Assembly (NCBI GenBank): GCA_947503935.1
Contig: CANNFR010000001.1
Coordinates: 1 to 64,000, forward strand
Source: an uncultured Paracoccaceae bacterium
Lineage (GTDB): Bacteria > Pseudomonadota > Alphaproteobacteria > Rhodobacterales > Rhodobacteraceae
Direction of reading: 5' to 3'
DNA: 64,000 nt
Shown here one piece after another: positions 51,356-60,532 of the stretch; position 1 is the first letter of the stretch, and every line of letters starts with the position of its first letter. Below the pieces are notes generated by a model. That model was not told the DNA's origin. It ran no database searches and was given only the letters and a program-made list of their open reading frames with translations. The position numbers and the translations under genes are program-made.

Positions 51356-53352
51356 TACTCGCCCCCTGCTTTGGTGATCAGGATATTGTGCAATCGTAGA
51401 CGTGTTTCCGCAGACAACGCCATCTCGACCACGTATCGGCCCGGCTCAAGACGTGCTTGCATGCCGGTCGGAAGCAAACCGCCACGGCCATCAGCCTCGG
51501 CCAGCACGGCCCCGTCTTCGGCGAAAAGAGCCAGGGCAAACCCGCTGTCCAGGCTGATCGCGTCAATGCGCACCTCAGCCGCCTCGGACAGGCTGAAGGC
51601 CACCCATTTCAACGGACCGGAGGATTGTGCGTTGATCTGCAATTGCCCCTCAAGCGCGCCGAGGTCTTCAACAGGGTCGCCTGCTTGCGGCGGTTCCAGG
51701 CGTGCGGCCGAGGCCGTCTGGTCACGCGGTTCAGGCATCGTGTGGGTTTCGGCGATGCCTATGGTCGCCCGACCGCCCGTGCCATTGAAGCTGCGCAAGC
51801 GTAGGCAATAGGTTCCCGCCGCCAATGTGCGGACGATCTGGCTATCGGAGCCACCACTTGGCCCGTCATCATTTTCGGCCAAGATGCCAGCAATGGGGCT
51901 GGCCAATTCCAGGATCGTGTCGAAATCATCGCTTTCGGCATCGATGCGAAGCGGCGTCTCTCTCCGCAGATCGAAAGACCAGTCACTGATCGAATTGTCG
52001 GCCAGGGTCACGTTGGTCTCAAACCCGGCCGAGGCGGAGGCAGTGATCTGGCCGAGCGCTGTGGTTGTGGCGGGGTTGGCACAGAAACCGGCAACCCCTT
52101 GCAAATCCTCAGGCGCCTGGAGCGGTGCGTCCGTGACGTCCAGTTCCACACGTCCCCCGCCTCCGGCAAAGCCTTCGACCGACAGGCAATAATTTCCCGG
52201 CGCGAGGGTCCGGGTGATTTGCGCATCGGTTCCGGTGTTCGGACCGTCATCGTTTTGTTCGAGAAGGGCGCCGCCGGTATCCAGAAGGCTGAGGACCGTA
52301 TCAAAATCGCCACGGGCGGTGAATTGCAGCTGCATTTCGTCACCGACTTCCACAGTCCAATCGAGCCTGCCTTGTGATGGAACCTCGCCTGATACCGTGT
52401 TCATGCCTGATCCCGGCAAAAGGGCTTGTCCGAAAGACCGGGTTGTTGACGGATCAGAACAGGCAGGGCCCGGCTCCGCCGGTGGCGGTTCGGGCGTATC
52501 GGTCAGAACCAACTCGGCCTGTCCCGGCCCCTCGCCAAAATCAGACAGGCTGAGGCAATACATGTCCGGCACCAACGTTCTGGTAATGCGGCTGTCGGTT
52601 CCCCGGTTCGGCGCGTCGTCGTTTTCGGCGATGATGTTGGCGGTGCCATCGGCCAGTCTCAGCACCGTGTCGAAGGTGGAGTCTTGGGTGCTGATCTGCA
52701 CCTCGACCGTTTCGGTGACAACCAGGGTCCAATCTTGCCGTCCGCCATCGCCAATCTCGGCGTCAAGCACAAACGTTCCGAACCCTGGGGCCAGAGCCGC
52801 GCCAATCTCGGACAGAAGCGTGGGGTCATTGCAGAGCGCTGTATTGACCGCGCCAGTGTTATCCGTGCGGCGGTTTGCAAGCGCATCCGCCACCTCGCCG
52901 GTGCCGATCGACAGGGTCAGCGCATCCGCCTCGCTGATGCGGTTTGAATAAGGGCTGACCCGGATGCAGTAGGATCCGGCCTGTAACTCGCGATCAATCA
53001 TCGCATTGTAATCGCCACCACTATCGTCGTCCTGTTCGATGAGCTGCCCGTCCGCATTGAAGAGCGCCAGATAGCCGTCAGTATCGCTGTCAGCCGTATC
53101 GGCGCGGATGACGACACGGGTGTCCGATGACAGAGACATCTCAACATAGACGGGCTCGGCCCGGGTGATCGCGATGTCCAAAGGCTGAACCCTGACTTGG
53201 TCCGCGGCTTGCGACAGAGTGTAGCTTAACGCGCGCGGTTGCCCGCAGGACCCCGTGGCGCCTTCGATCCGTTCGGCCACCTGCATGTCTTGGGCCGATC
53301 CCGCAGAGCTGAAGAGGGCAGTGATTACGATGGTCAGGGCAAATAGTCTCAT
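51355..53352 (-). CDS. Exported PPC-domain repeat protein
   Basis: A 665-residue protein with signal peptide MRLFALTIVITALFSSAGSA. The mature part is built from about four to five PPC (bacterial pre-peptidase C-terminal) beta-sandwich modules of roughly 110 residues, each carrying an Asp/Asn-rich loop (ENDDAPNRGTDSRITRTL, QNDDGPNTGTDAQITRTL, ENDDGPSGGSDSQIVRTL) and a YCLS/YCLR strand. No protease domain is present, so it is a stand-alone array, perhaps calcium-binding and surface-exposed. The repeats share enough similarity for slippage or recombination. Confidence 0.85.
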   Translation of the reverse strand: MRLFALTIVITALFSSAGSAQDMQVAERIEGATGSCGQPRALSYTLSQAADQVRVQPLDIAITRAEPVYVEMSLSSDTRVVIRADTADSDTDGYLALFNADGQLIEQDDDSGGDYNAMIDRELQAGSYCIRVSPYSNRISEADALTLSIGTGEVADALANRRTDNTGAVNTALCNDPTLLSEIGAALAPGFGTFVLDAEIGDGGRQDWTLVVTETVEVQISTQDSTFDTVLRLADGTANIIAENDDAPNRGTDSRITRTLVPDMYCLSLSDFGEGPGQAELVLTDTPEPPPAEPGPACSDPSTTRSFGQALLPGSGMNTVSGEVPSQGRLDWTVEVGDEMQLQFTARGDFDTVLSLLDTGGALLEQNDDGPNTGTDAQITRTLAPGNYCLSVEGFAGGGGRVELDVTDAPLQAPEDLQGVAGFCANPATTTALGQITASASAGFETNVTLADNSISDWSFDLRRETPLRIDAESDDFDTILELASPIAGILAENDDGPSGGSDSQIVRTLAAGTYCLRLRSFNGTGGRATIGIAETHTMPEPRDQTASAARLEPPQAGDPVEDLGALEGQLQINAQSSGPLKWVAFSLSEAAEVRIDAISLDSGFALALFAEDGAVLAEADGRGGLLPTGMQARLEPGRYVVEMALSAETRLRLHNILITKAGGE

Positions 53353-53506
53353 CCAAACGGCTTTCTCTTAACACCTCGACTTCTGGCGGAACCGTGGAGG
53401 ATCGGTGCCCAAGGGGCAAGGCAGAAATCTGGGAAATGCGACGGCAGTTTCCCTTGCGATTTTCCTGAAATTGGTTATATTTTTTTACCAATGTGAGGAG
53501 CTTCCC

Positions 53507-54940
53507 ATGGAAATGCCCATCCCGGACCCTGATATTCTGTCGCGCAAGGCGCGCATTGTTGCCCGATTGCAGGCTGTTCTGCCTGCAAATGCGGTCATCC
53601 ACGACGAAGCGCAGACGCGCGCCTATGAATGCGATGCGCTGACCGCTTATCGTTGTCCGCCTCTGGCGGCGGTCCTGCCCACCTCTACCGAGGAGGTCTC
53701 GGCTGTCTTGCGGGTGTGCCATGAGGAGGGGGTGCCTGTGGTCCCGCGCGGGTCGGGCACGTCGCTTGCCGGGGGCGCATTGCCCACGGCGGACAGCGTG
53801 ATCCTGGGTGTGGCGCGCCTGAATGACGTGTTGGAAACCGATTACGACAACCGCTTTATCCGCGTGCAATCGGGGCGGACCAACCTGTCGGTGACAGGTG
53901 CGGTGGAAAGCGACGGGTTCTTCTACGCGCCCGATCCGTCCAGCCAGTTGGCCTGTGCGATCGCGGGCAATATCGCGATGAATTCCGGTGGCGCGCATTG
54001 CCTGAAATACGGGGTCACGACGAACAACCTTCTGGGTGTGACCATGGTTCTGATGGATGGCACTGTCACCCAGATCGGCGGCGCGCATATGGATGCGGGC
54101 GGGCTTGATCTGCTGGGGCTGATCTGCGGGTCCGAGGGGCAGTTGGGTGTGGTGACCGAGGCGTGGCTGCGCATCCTGCCCAAGCCCGAGGGCGCGCGGC
54201 CCGTGCTGATCGCGTTCAATTCCAATGAGGTCGCCGGCGCCTGTGTGGCCGACATTATCAAGGCGGGCGTGCTGCCGGTGGCCATCGAGTTCATGGACAA
54301 GATGTTGATCCGCGTCTGCGAGGATTTCGCCCAAGCCGGCTATCCCGATTGCGAGGCCCTGCTGATCGTTGAGGTTGAAGGCAGCACGGCCGAGATTGAT
54401 GAGCAGCTGGGCCTGATCAAGCAGATCGCCCGGCGCCATGACCCGATCGAGCTGCGCGAAAGTCAGTCCGAGGAGGAATCCAAGAAGATCTGGATGGGCC
54501 GCAAAGCCGCATTCAGCGCGATCGGCAAGATCTCGGATTACATGTGCCTGGATGGCACGATCCCGGTCTCTTCCCTGCCGCACGTTCTGCGGCGGATTGG
54601 CGAGTTGTCGCAGGATTATGGCCTGGCCGTCGGCAATGTGTTTCACGCGGGCGATGGCAATATGCATCCGCTGATCCTCTATGATGCCAACAAGCCCGGC
54701 GATCTGGAGAAATGCGAGGCGATGGGGGCCGATGTGCTGAAGCTGTGTGTCGAGGTCGGCGGTTGCCTGACCGGCGAACACGGTGTGGGCATCGAAAAGC
54801 GCGATCTGATGACGGCGCAATTCAGCCCGGAAGATCTTGAGGCGCAGCTGGGCGTGAAGGACGTGTTCGATCCGGCCTGGTTGTTGAACCCTGCAAAAGT
54901 GTTTCCTCTGGCCGTCACCGAAACACGCCGCGTGGCGTAA
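53507..54940 (+). CDS. glcD: Glycolate oxidase subunit GlcD
   Basis: A 477-residue FAD-linked oxidase that oxidises glycolate to glyoxylate together with GlcE and GlcF. The FAD site is VVPRGSGTSLAGGALP with APDPSSQLACAIAGNIAMNS and a GGAHCLKYGVTTNN block; the C-terminal substrate cap has GNVFHAGDGNMHPL and GGCLTGEHGVGIEKRD. ATG at 53507 has GAGGAG six bases upstream; the frame open from 53405 starts in a non-conserved stretch. The gene is divergent from the PPC-repeat gene. Confidence 0.95.
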   Translation: MEMPIPDPDILSRKARIVARLQAVLPANAVIHDEAQTRAYECDALTAYRCPPLAAVLPTSTEEVSAVLRVCHEEGVPVVPRGSGTSLAGGALPTADSVILGVARLNDVLETDYDNRFIRVQSGRTNLSVTGAVESDGFFYAPDPSSQLACAIAGNIAMNSGGAHCLKYGVTTNNLLGVTMVLMDGTVTQIGGAHMDAGGLDLLGLICGSEGQLGVVTEAWLRILPKPEGARPVLIAFNSNEVAGACVADIIKAGVLPVAIEFMDKMLIRVCEDFAQAGYPDCEALLIVEVEGSTAEIDEQLGLIKQIARRHDPIELRESQSEEESKKIWMGRKAAFSAIGKISDYMCLDGTIPVSSLPHVLRRIGELSQDYGLAVGNVFHAGDGNMHPLILYDANKPGDLEKCEAMGADVLKLCVEVGGCLTGEHGVGIEKRDLMTAQFSPEDLEAQLGVKDVFDPAWLLNPAKVFPLAVTETRRVA

Positions 54941-55023
54941 GGCATGCGTGATGCGTCCGGCGGGAGTGTTTTTGACAGAATGACGCCGCAGAGACAGGAA
55001 AGCGCGGGATGGGGGAGCGCGGG

Positions 55024-56190
55024 ATGATCGAGCCGCAAAGCGAAGCCGATCTGGCCGATGCGATCCGCGCGGCACAGGGCCCGCTGCGCATTCGGGGCGG
55101 GGGAACGCGCGCCATCGGCCGGCCGGTGGCGGGCGAGGTGCTGTCGACCGCCGGCCTCATCGGCATCACGCTTTATGAACCCGGCGCGCTGACCATTGTC
55201 GCGCGGGCGGGCACCCCCTTGGCCGAGGTTGAGGCCGCGCTGGCCGCAGAGGGCCAGCGCCTGCCGTTCGAGCCGATGGATCATCGCGGCCTTCTGGGCA
55301 CCTCGGGCACGCCCACGATCGGGGGTGTTGTGGCGGCCAATGCCTCGGGCCCGCGCCGGGTGCAGGCGGGCGCGGTGCGCGACAGCCTGATCGGGGTGCG
55401 GTTCGTCGACGGGGCGGGCACGATCATCAAGAACGGCGGCCGGGTAATGAAGAACGTGACTGGTTACGACCTGGTCAAGCTGATGGCGGGCAGCTGGGGC
55501 ACTCTGGGTGTGTTGACCGAAGTGTCGTTCAAGGTGCTCCCTGCAACCTCGGCCAGGGCGGTTCTGCTGATCAATGGGCTCAGCGATGCGGACGGCATCC
55601 GCGCCCTGTCGATGGCGCTGTCTTCGCCATTCGAGGTGTCGGGCGCCGCGCATACGCCGTCTGGTGTGGATGGCCATCCGGTCACGATGATCCGGCTTGA
55701 GGGGTTTGAAAGCTCGGTCAGCTACCGCGCGGACGAGCTGAAAAAGCGCCTGTCAGGTTTCGGGGATGTCGCGGTCGAAACCGATGCCGACCGGACCCGT
55801 GCCGGGTGGGACTGGGTGCGCGATGTCCAGCCATTCCACAATCGCGCGGGCGATGTCTGGCGGTTTTCCGTGAAACCGACCGATGGGTCGCTCTTGGGTG
55901 CGCGGCTGGGGGCCGATGCGCTGCTCTATGATTGGGGCGGCGGGCTTGTCTGGGCTTTGGCCCCCGAAGGGACGGATTTGCGGGCCCGGATGGGCGACGT
56001 AGCAGGCCACGCGACATTGGTGCGAGCCAGCGAGGAAACGCGCGCAAGAATGCCTGTGTTTCACCCTGAACCTCCAGCCTTGGCGGCGCTCAGCGACGGA
56101 TTGCGGGCCAAGTTCGACCCACGCGGAATTCTGAACCCGGGCCTCATGGGCGTAGCACGGCAGGCGGAGGCGGCGCATGGATCCCTATGA
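55024..56190 (+). CDS. glcE: Glycolate oxidase subunit GlcE
   Basis: A 388-residue FAD-binding subunit: PLRIRGGGTRAIGRPVAGEV, LLGTSGTPTIGGVVAANASG and VKNVTGYDLVKLMAGSWG-like segments, ending KFDPRGILNPG. ATG at 55024 is preferred because GGGGGAG lies seven bases upstream; ATG at 55009 would add five residues. It overlaps the next gene by 14 bp. Confidence 0.92.
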   Translation: MIEPQSEADLADAIRAAQGPLRIRGGGTRAIGRPVAGEVLSTAGLIGITLYEPGALTIVARAGTPLAEVEAALAAEGQRLPFEPMDHRGLLGTSGTPTIGGVVAANASGPRRVQAGAVRDSLIGVRFVDGAGTIIKNGGRVMKNVTGYDLVKLMAGSWGTLGVLTEVSFKVLPATSARAVLLINGLSDADGIRALSMALSSPFEVSGAAHTPSGVDGHPVTMIRLEGFESSVSYRADELKKRLSGFGDVAVETDADRTRAGWDWVRDVQPFHNRAGDVWRFSVKPTDGSLLGARLGADALLYDWGGGLVWALAPEGTDLRARMGDVAGHATLVRASEETRARMPVFHPEPPALAALSDGLRAKFDPRGILNPGLMGVARQAEAAHGSL

Positions 56191-57340
56191 TTTTGCCGCC
56201 GCAAAGTTGCCGTCGGACACCCGCGCGGCGATCGCTGGCCTTTGGGAGCATTTCGCAGCCCATGCCGACGGGGTCGACCGGTGCTTTTCCTCAGGCATGA
56301 AGGACATGACCACCGATCCGACTGAAGTCATGGCCGCACTGGGGGCGGTCTCGCCCGACCTGATGTGGGAGTTCGGGCCGTCGGACAGGGGGCACGCGCT
56401 TTTCATCACGCCGGAATGGCGCGACGAGCTGCGCCCGCTGGCCCGCGCGGTCCTCAATGCTGCGCCCGACCTGCCGCGCTGGCGGTTTCATGAGGTCCGC
56501 CCGCCGACCGAGCCTGACCTTATCGCCGACCATTTCGCAGCGCGCTACCAGGCGCCGCTATCGCTCTCCAAGGCTAAGGCGCGGATGGCAGAGGAGGGGC
56601 GGATCGACCTTGCGGTCACGGGCGCGGGGACGCGGGAAGAAATCGTCGATCGTGCCAGCGTCATGACCTCGATGCTGCTTGGCGAGGAGATTGAGCGCGA
56701 CTGGCTGGGCTTCATCGATGCCGAGACGGCCGAGAGGCCCGGCCTTCTGGGGCGGCTTCGCGGCGCCGTGCCGGCGGAACTCGACATGGCGGGGTTTCTC
56801 GCCAACCTCCGCGCCGAGATCGCGCGGGCCACCGACAGGATGCCCGAACGCCCCTATGCCGCCCGCCCGCTCGATACCCGTGAGATCACGCTCTTCTCCG
56901 CAAAGGAACCGAACCCGGATCATTCGCGCCCCGACCTCATCTCGCTGGCTGCGCCGAACCCGACCTACGGCAATGCGGTGTTTTCGCGCGCTCGCTTTTC
57001 CTCGCGCTGCCACAGCCGGCATGGCGAGTGGTTCCTCTACCTTCGGATCGCCCGCAGCCCCGCCGCGCCCTTCGATGATGTGGAGGACCGTTACGCGCTT
57101 GAGGAAGAGCTGCACGATATCCTGTCGCAAGGCGGCCTCGGCGGTTCCGTGGCCGGGTCGCACGGCACCGGCAACGTCTATCTCGACATCGCCACGACCG
57201 ATGTGGGCGAAGCGGTGGCGCGGCTGGAACGTTGGCTAACCGGCAAGCCCTTCGCGGCCGACACGACACTCCACTTCCTCGATACCGGCCTGACCGGCAG
57301 CGCGGTGCCGCTGGCGGCGGGCACCTCCAAACCCAATTGA
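56177..57340 (+). CDS. Unknown protein inserted between glcE and glcF
   Basis: A 387-residue cytoplasmic protein without recognised motifs: MDPYDFAAAKLPSDTRAAIA, MWEFGPSDRGHALFITPEWR, then a mixed region, and near the end FSSRCHSRHGEWFLYLRIAR with a GGSVAGSHGTGNVYLDIAT segment. It starts 14 bp inside glcE and ends 10 bp before glcF, so it is translated as part of the oxidase operon. Base composition is like its neighbours. It could be a product of fusion or an accessory factor; no function is proposed. Confidence 0.7.
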   Translation: MDPYDFAAAKLPSDTRAAIAGLWEHFAAHADGVDRCFSSGMKDMTTDPTEVMAALGAVSPDLMWEFGPSDRGHALFITPEWRDELRPLARAVLNAAPDLPRWRFHEVRPPTEPDLIADHFAARYQAPLSLSKAKARMAEEGRIDLAVTGAGTREEIVDRASVMTSMLLGEEIERDWLGFIDAETAERPGLLGRLRGAVPAELDMAGFLANLRAEIARATDRMPERPYAARPLDTREITLFSAKEPNPDHSRPDLISLAAPNPTYGNAVFSRARFSSRCHSRHGEWFLYLRIARSPAAPFDDVEDRYALEEELHDILSQGGLGGSVAGSHGTGNVYLDIATTDVGEAVARLERWLTGKPFAADTTLHFLDTGLTGSAVPLAAGTSKPN

Positions 57341-57350
57341 AGCAGGGCAG

Positions 57351-58730
57351 ATGCAAACCACCTTCACGCCTGAACAGCTCAAAGAGCCCGCAATCCAGCG
57401 GTCGAATGAGATTTTACGGACCTGCGTCCATTGCGGGTTCTGCACGGCGACCTGCCCGACCTATCAGGTGCTGGGCGACGAGCTGGACAGCCCGCGGGGC
57501 CGCATCTACCTGATCAAGGACATGCTGGAAAACGGCCGGCCGGCCGACGAGAAGACCGTCAAGCATATCGACCGGTGCCTCTCGTGCCTCGCCTGCATGA
57601 CGACCTGCCCGTCCGGCGTGCACTACATGCACCTGGTCGATCACGCGCGCGAGTACATCGAGCAGACCTACAAACGCCCCTTCACCGACCGTGCGCTGCG
57701 CTGGGTGCTGGCGCGGATTCTGCCCTATCCGATGCGGTTTCGCCTGGCGCTCTTCGGCGCCAAGATCGGGCGGCCCTTCGCGGGGCTGATGCCCGATGCG
57801 CGGCTCCGCGCGATGCTGGAAATGGCGCCGAAGACCATCCCGCCGGTCAGCCGCAACGACGACCCGCAGGTATTTCCGGCCCAAGGCGAACGCCGGATGC
57901 GCGTCGCGCTGATGACCGGCTGCGCGCAGCGGGCGCTGAACACTGACATCAACGATGCCACGATCCGTCTGCTGACCCGGCTTGGCTGCGATGTGGTGAT
58001 CGCCGAAGGGCAGGGCTGCTGCGGCGCGCTGACCCATCACATGGGCAAGACCACGGAAAGCCACGCGACGGCGGCCAAGAACATCCGCGCCTGGCACCGC
58101 GAGATGGAAGGCGAGGGGCTGGATGCGGTTGTCATCAACACCTCGGGCTGCGGCACGACGGTGAAGGATTACGGCCACATGTTCCGCAATGAGGCTTTGG
58201 CCGACGAGGCGCTGGCCGTCAGTGCCATCGCGAAGGACGTCTCGGAGGTACTGATCCAGCTTCTGCCCGATGCTGAGGCGTTCAGCGCGACGAACCCCGC
58301 CCGCGACGGCATCGCGGGCACCGATGCGCCCCGCACGCCGGGCAGCGCGCCGCCGCCCGTCGGCACGGGCCCCATTCGCGTGGCCTATCACGCCGCCTGC
58401 TCGCTCCAGCACGGCCAGCAGATCAAGACCTACCCGAAGGACCTCCTGAAACGCGCTGGGTTTGAGGTGGTGGAGCCTGTCGACAGCCACCTTTGCTGCG
58501 GCTCGGCCGGCACCTACAACCTGATGCAGCCCGAGATCTCGAAGCAACTGAAGGACCGCAAGGTCCAGACGCTTGAAGCCCGGTCGCCGGATGTCATCGC
58601 GGCGGGCAATATCGGCTGCATGATGCAGATCGGGTCGGGCACGACTGTGCCAATTGTGCATACGGTCGAGCTGCTAGATTGGGCGACCGGGGGCCCAAAG
58701 CCTTCCGCACTGAGCGACGATCAGTCATAA
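57351..58730 (+). CDS. glcF: Glycolate oxidase iron-sulfur subunit GlcF
   Basis: A 459-residue subunit with two ferredoxin-like clusters (CVHCGFCTATCPTYQ and CLSCLACMTTCPSGVHYM) and two CCG domains (GQGCCGALTHHMGK with INTSGCGTTVKDYG; HLCCGSAGTYNL with GNIGCMMQIGSGT). It passes electrons from the GlcD/GlcE flavins to the membrane quinone pool. The family length is normal. A 10-bp gap separates it from the unknown gene upstream. Confidence 0.95.
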   Translation: MQTTFTPEQLKEPAIQRSNEILRTCVHCGFCTATCPTYQVLGDELDSPRGRIYLIKDMLENGRPADEKTVKHIDRCLSCLACMTTCPSGVHYMHLVDHAREYIEQTYKRPFTDRALRWVLARILPYPMRFRLALFGAKIGRPFAGLMPDARLRAMLEMAPKTIPPVSRNDDPQVFPAQGERRMRVALMTGCAQRALNTDINDATIRLLTRLGCDVVIAEGQGCCGALTHHMGKTTESHATAAKNIRAWHREMEGEGLDAVVINTSGCGTTVKDYGHMFRNEALADEALAVSAIAKDVSEVLIQLLPDAEAFSATNPARDGIAGTDAPRTPGSAPPPVGTGPIRVAYHAACSLQHGQQIKTYPKDLLKRAGFEVVEPVDSHLCCGSAGTYNLMQPEISKQLKDRKVQTLEARSPDVIAAGNIGCMMQIGSGTTVPIVHTVELLDWATGGPKPSALSDDQS

Positions 58731-58777
58731 TCCTGCCGCATCGGCTGCCTAGGCTTCCGATGTAGGCTGGAGAATCA

Positions 58778-59602
58778 ATGATCCTCAGGAAGATATTTGC
58801 ATTTGCCGCATTGATATGCGCGATTGTTGGCTTTTCGTCGGCCCGGGCCGAGGGGCCTTTGCGCGAACTTGCGACCAGCAATGACGGCAAGGGCTGGGAA
58901 GCTGTCGGACGGATCAATATCGGCCATACGGGCTATTGCACGGGCGCGCTGATCGCGCCTGATCTGGTCCTGACCGCGGCGCATTGCCTTTACAATCCGC
59001 ATAACGGGGTCCGCATCCCCATCTCCGAGCTTGAGTTTCTGGCCGGTTGGCGAAATGGCCGGGCCGAAGCCTATCGCCGGGTGCGGCGCGTGGCCTCGCA
59101 CCCCGATTACACCTTCGAAGGGCCCGATCTGATCAAGCGCGTGGCGGTCGATGTCGCCATTCTCGAGCTGGACCAACCCATCCGCAATTCCAACATCAAG
59201 CCCTTCACAACCGCTCAGCATCCTGAACGCGGCGACGAGGTTCATATCGTCTCCTACGCGACGGGCCGCGATAACGCGCCGTCCCTTGAAGAGGTCTGCG
59301 AGGTGCTTGAGCGTCAGCGCGGCGTTTTAGTTCTGACTTGCGACGTCGATTTCGGGGCTTCCGGCTCGCCTATTTTCATGGTGTCCGACGGCGAAGTGCG
59401 GATCGTTTCGGTCGTGGCCGCCAAGGCCGAGATCGCGGCGCGACAAGTTGCTCTCGCGGCCGAGCTGGGGGAAACGCTTGCGCTTGTTCAGGGCCTTTTG
59501 GAAGGGTCCGACGGCGTGTTCCGCCGGTCCTCGCCCGTTATCCGGGCCGTGCCCATCGATACTGAAAGCGATGATGATGGTGCGAAATTCCTCCGGCCCT
59601 AG
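58778..59602 (+). CDS. Exported trypsin-like serine protease, first of two
   Basis: A 274-residue S1-family protein with signal peptide FAFAALICAIVGFSSARA. The triad is visible as His in LVLTAAHCLYNP, Asp in VAVDVAILELDQP and Ser in VDFGASGSPIFM; four cysteines fit two disulfides. It ends in DDGAKFLRP. Start has GGAG nearby. The second paralogue begins 4 bp after its stop. Confidence 0.9.
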   Translation: MILRKIFAFAALICAIVGFSSARAEGPLRELATSNDGKGWEAVGRINIGHTGYCTGALIAPDLVLTAAHCLYNPHNGVRIPISELEFLAGWRNGRAEAYRRVRRVASHPDYTFEGPDLIKRVAVDVAILELDQPIRNSNIKPFTTAQHPERGDEVHIVSYATGRDNAPSLEEVCEVLERQRGVLVLTCDVDFGASGSPIFMVSDGEVRIVSVVAAKAEIAARQVALAAELGETLALVQGLLEGSDGVFRRSSPVIRAVPIDTESDDDGAKFLRP

Positions 59603-59606
59603 GGCT

Positions 59607-60407
59607 ATGCTGCGCTTTGCGGCCGTGCTGCTTTTGGCATGTGCGCCGATGGCCGAAGCGCAGAACACCGATCTGCGGCGCCTGACTTTGCGCCAAGACA
59701 GCCTCGGTTGGGAGGGGGTTGGGCGGCTTGATCTGGGCGGATCAAGTTTCTGCACCGGCACGCTGATCGCGACGGATTTGGTTTTGACGGCGGCCCATTG
59801 CGTGTTCGATCCGCGCCGGGGAGAGCTGCGCGCAGCCGAAAGCGTGACCTTTCGCGCCGGCTACGTCGACGGACGATCAATTGCCGAGGTTCAGGCCCAG
59901 CAACTGGTGGCGCATCCCTCCTACGAACCCCGTGGCGGAACATCCGCCATCAACATTCGCCATGATGTGGCGTTGGTGAAACTGGCTCAGTCAATCCCCG
60001 CGGCAACGGCGGCGCCGTTTGTGGTCAACACGCCCGGGCGAGGCGCCCGCGAGGTCAGCGTCGTCTCCTATGCGAGGGGCCGGGAAGAGGCGCTGTCATG
60101 GCAATTGCGCTGTGCCGTCTTGGGGCAGTTTCAGGGCCTTCTTGCCTTCGATTGCGACGTTGATTTCGGCTCATCCGGCGCGCCTGTTTTTGACCGCTCG
60201 GGCCAGCGGGCACAGATCGTCTCGATCATTTCGGCCGGAAACCGCACGGCCGAAGGCACCATTTCGCTCGGCATGCAGTTGCCGCGCCTTATTGCCGATC
60301 TGAAGACGGCAATGCGGAACGCGCCGCCACCGGCAAGTGGCCCCGCGCGGCGGGTGCAACCTGGCAGTGGCGAACGAAGCGGTGGGGCTCGTTTCGTGCG
60401 GCCCTGA
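59607..60407 (+). CDS. Exported trypsin-like serine protease, second of two
   Basis: A 266-residue paralogue with signal peptide MLRFAAVLLLACAPMAEAQ. Its triad is His in LVLTAAHCVFDP, Asp in IRHDVALVKLAQ and Ser in VDFGSSGAPVFD. It also ends in FVRP like the first, suggesting duplication. ATG at 59607 fits the signal peptide best; the frame is open to 59448 inside the first gene. The cleavage target is unknown. Confidence 0.88.
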   Translation: MLRFAAVLLLACAPMAEAQNTDLRRLTLRQDSLGWEGVGRLDLGGSSFCTGTLIATDLVLTAAHCVFDPRRGELRAAESVTFRAGYVDGRSIAEVQAQQLVAHPSYEPRGGTSAINIRHDVALVKLAQSIPAATAAPFVVNTPGRGAREVSVVSYARGREEALSWQLRCAVLGQFQGLLAFDCDVDFGSSGAPVFDRSGQRAQIVSIISAGNRTAEGTISLGMQLPRLIADLKTAMRNAPPPASGPARRVQPGSGERSGGARFVRP

Positions 60408-60411
60408 GGGT

Positions 60412-60440
60412 CTTGAAACGGTAAATTCCAATTCCTACTT
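60412..60440 (+). promoter_or_regulatory. Candidate RpoH (heat-shock) promoter for hsp20
   Basis: CTTG at 60412 and CCTACTT at 60434 are separated by exactly 18 bases. The alphaproteobacterial sigma-32 consensus is CTTG-N17/18-CYTATNT, so there is one mismatch. It lies 93 bp before the hsp20 start. Confidence 0.65.
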
Positions 60441-60532
60441 TTGCGATATTCGGGTGCCCATCAGGGGCCCGATAGACCGCCCGTCCGGTTTTCGGAGGGC
60501 ATAACCAGTATCGCTCAACGGAGGATGCTTTG

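Noticed and set aside
53141-55075. A 644-codon minus-strand frame over glcD
   Set aside because: Antisense to a clear glcD gene and crosses the divergent promoter region; shadow of codon bias.
57414-58661. A 415-codon minus-strand frame
   Set aside because: Antisense to glcF with no family features.
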